DNA of 64,000 nt from Lysobacterales bacterium (GTDB lineage: Bacteria; Pseudomonadota; Gammaproteobacteria; Xanthomonadales; SZUA-38). The first letter of the stretch is position 1; each line of letters opens with the position of its first letter. The translations under genes and the position numbers were made by a program. The stretch covers positions 1 through 64,000 of the forward strand of contig JASJDM010000024.1 of assembly GCA_030065125.1 (NCBI GenBank), written 5' to 3'. This document shows, piece after piece, positions 63,435 to 64,000 of this stretch. The notes under the pieces were generated by a model. The model worked only from the letters and a program-made list of their open reading frames with translations. It was not told the DNA's origin and searched no databases.

Positions 63435-64000
63435 ATGACAAGCACAGATTCAGCCGCACCCTGGGTGGTGATGAAGTTCGGCGGCACCAGCGTGGCCGAC
63501 CGGGACTGCTGGGACACCATCGGCGTGCAGGCACGACGCTTTACCTCAGAAGGGCAGCGGGTGCTGGTGGTGGTTTCGGCGGTTCGTGGTGTCACCGATG
63601 CCCTGCAGGGTGCCATCGCCGATCCCGGTTCGGCTGCGCAGGCGCTGGAGCAGGTGCTGTCGCGTTACGCAAAACTCCGCCAGGAGCTGGGCCTGGACCC
63701 GAGCCCCCGCCAGCTTGAACTGGAGCAGGAGCTCTCGGCACTGCTGGACACCGAAAACAGCGACCTGGGCACGCCGCCGGTGCAGGCGAGAGTCCTGGGC
63801 ATGGGAGAACTGATGAGTTCCACCCTGGGCGCTGAATACCTCCAGGCCCAGGCCGGTGACACCGCCTGGCTGGATGCGCGGGATCTGCTGGTGGCCGAAA
63901 ACCGTCCGGGTACCGCCCGGGCCAGTTACCTGTCGGCAACCTGCGACTGTACGCTGGATCCCGGACTGTCCGGAAACCTGGCGGACGTTGCGCCCATTCA
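63435..64000 (+). CDS. Aspartate kinase N-terminal part (3' truncated by window edge)
   Basis: The first 188 residues of an amino-acid kinase-fold aspartate kinase. WVVMKFGGTSVADRD is the defining N-terminal motif; RVLVVVSAVRGVTDAL follows; and GMGELMSSTLGAEYLQAQ is the substrate-binding helix. It makes aspartyl phosphate for lysine, threonine and methionine synthesis. In xanthomonads this N-terminal type is often fused to diaminopimelate decarboxylase (LysAC); the C-terminus lies outside the window, so the fusion cannot be checked. ATG 63435 is the only good start. Confidence 0.88.
   Translation, partial: MTSTDSAAPWVVMKFGGTSVADRDCWDTIGVQARRFTSEGQRVLVVVSAVRGVTDALQGAIADPGSAAQALEQVLSRYAKLRQELGLDPSPRQLELEQELSALLDTENSDLGTPPVQARVLGMGELMSSTLGAEYLQAQAGDTAWLDARDLLVAENRPGTARASYLSATCDCTLDPGLSGNLADVAPI

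Overview
The window is a GC-rich, densely packed gammaproteobacterial chromosome segment with no rRNA, tRNA, CRISPR array, prophage or insertion sequence that I can recognise. Gene content and order point to the Xanthomonadales/Lysobacterales branch. The indicators are a TrpR-like gene ahead of hisGDCBHAFI, the order rpoN-hpf-ptsN-hprK-rapZ-EIIA-ptsH-ptsI-mgtE, a FimX-type protein, MupP/AmgK/MurU cell-wall recycling and a SUF (not ISC) iron-sulfur operon. A family such as Wenzhouxiangellaceae is possible, but that is a guess.

Layout. 1-2077: end of a gamma-glutamyltransferase gene, then an N-formylglutamate amidohydrolase-like gene. 2112-10461: a tightly overlapping histidine operon headed by a TrpR-like regulator with a trp-operator-like site, and followed after 10 nt by a PPK2 polyphosphate kinase gene. 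10451-13203: peptide transporter and FmdB genes, bracketed by an inverted pair of 33-bp repeats and two clusters of intergenic hairpins. 13204-18018: FimX-like protein, then epmB diverging from efp-epmA (EF-P and its two modifying enzymes). 18015-24298: mtaD-ubiG-mupP-rmuC, a squalene/phytoene synthase-like gene and an FMN alpha-hydroxyacid dehydrogenase. 24311-25893: M23 peptidase and tsaB. 25919-38471 (minus strand): one long run, yrbG-kdsD-kdsC-lptC-lptA-lptB-rpoN-hpf-ptsN-hprK-rapZ-EIIA-ptsH-ptsI-mgtE, joining LPS biogenesis, sigma-54 and a regulatory phosphotransferase chain. 38662-40167: ibaG-murA. 40198-46823: purM-purN-DUF3108 diverging from DUF2066, a CDP-alcohol phosphatidyltransferase, PerM, hda and gamma-carbonic anhydrase. 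46815-48477: murU and amgK. 48568-50418: class III alcohol dehydrogenase and a LolA-like protein. 50483-57612: Rrf2 regulator-sufBCDS-sufU-like, then an SLC13 transporter. 57741-64000: ComEA-like protein, methyltransferase, an ABC ATPase of Wzt type, EF-G2, a glycine-zipper protein and the start of an aspartate kinase gene.

How the parts fit. MupP, AmgK and MurU, encoded far apart here, form the known route that returns MurNAc-6-phosphate to UDP-MurNAc, next to MurA, the step that route bypasses. HPr keeps both His15 and Ser46 and sits with HPr kinase, enzyme I and two EIIA proteins but no sugar permease, so this is a regulatory phosphorelay.

Most unusual observations: a 23-bp-period array of hairpins whose arms change together (10592-10710), with related hairpin clusters after fimX and before mupP; a SufU-like protein in which two of three metal-binding cysteines are serine; an epmA gene whose conserved N-terminus needs a non-canonical start codon; and likely operators for the TrpR-like and Rrf2 regulators.
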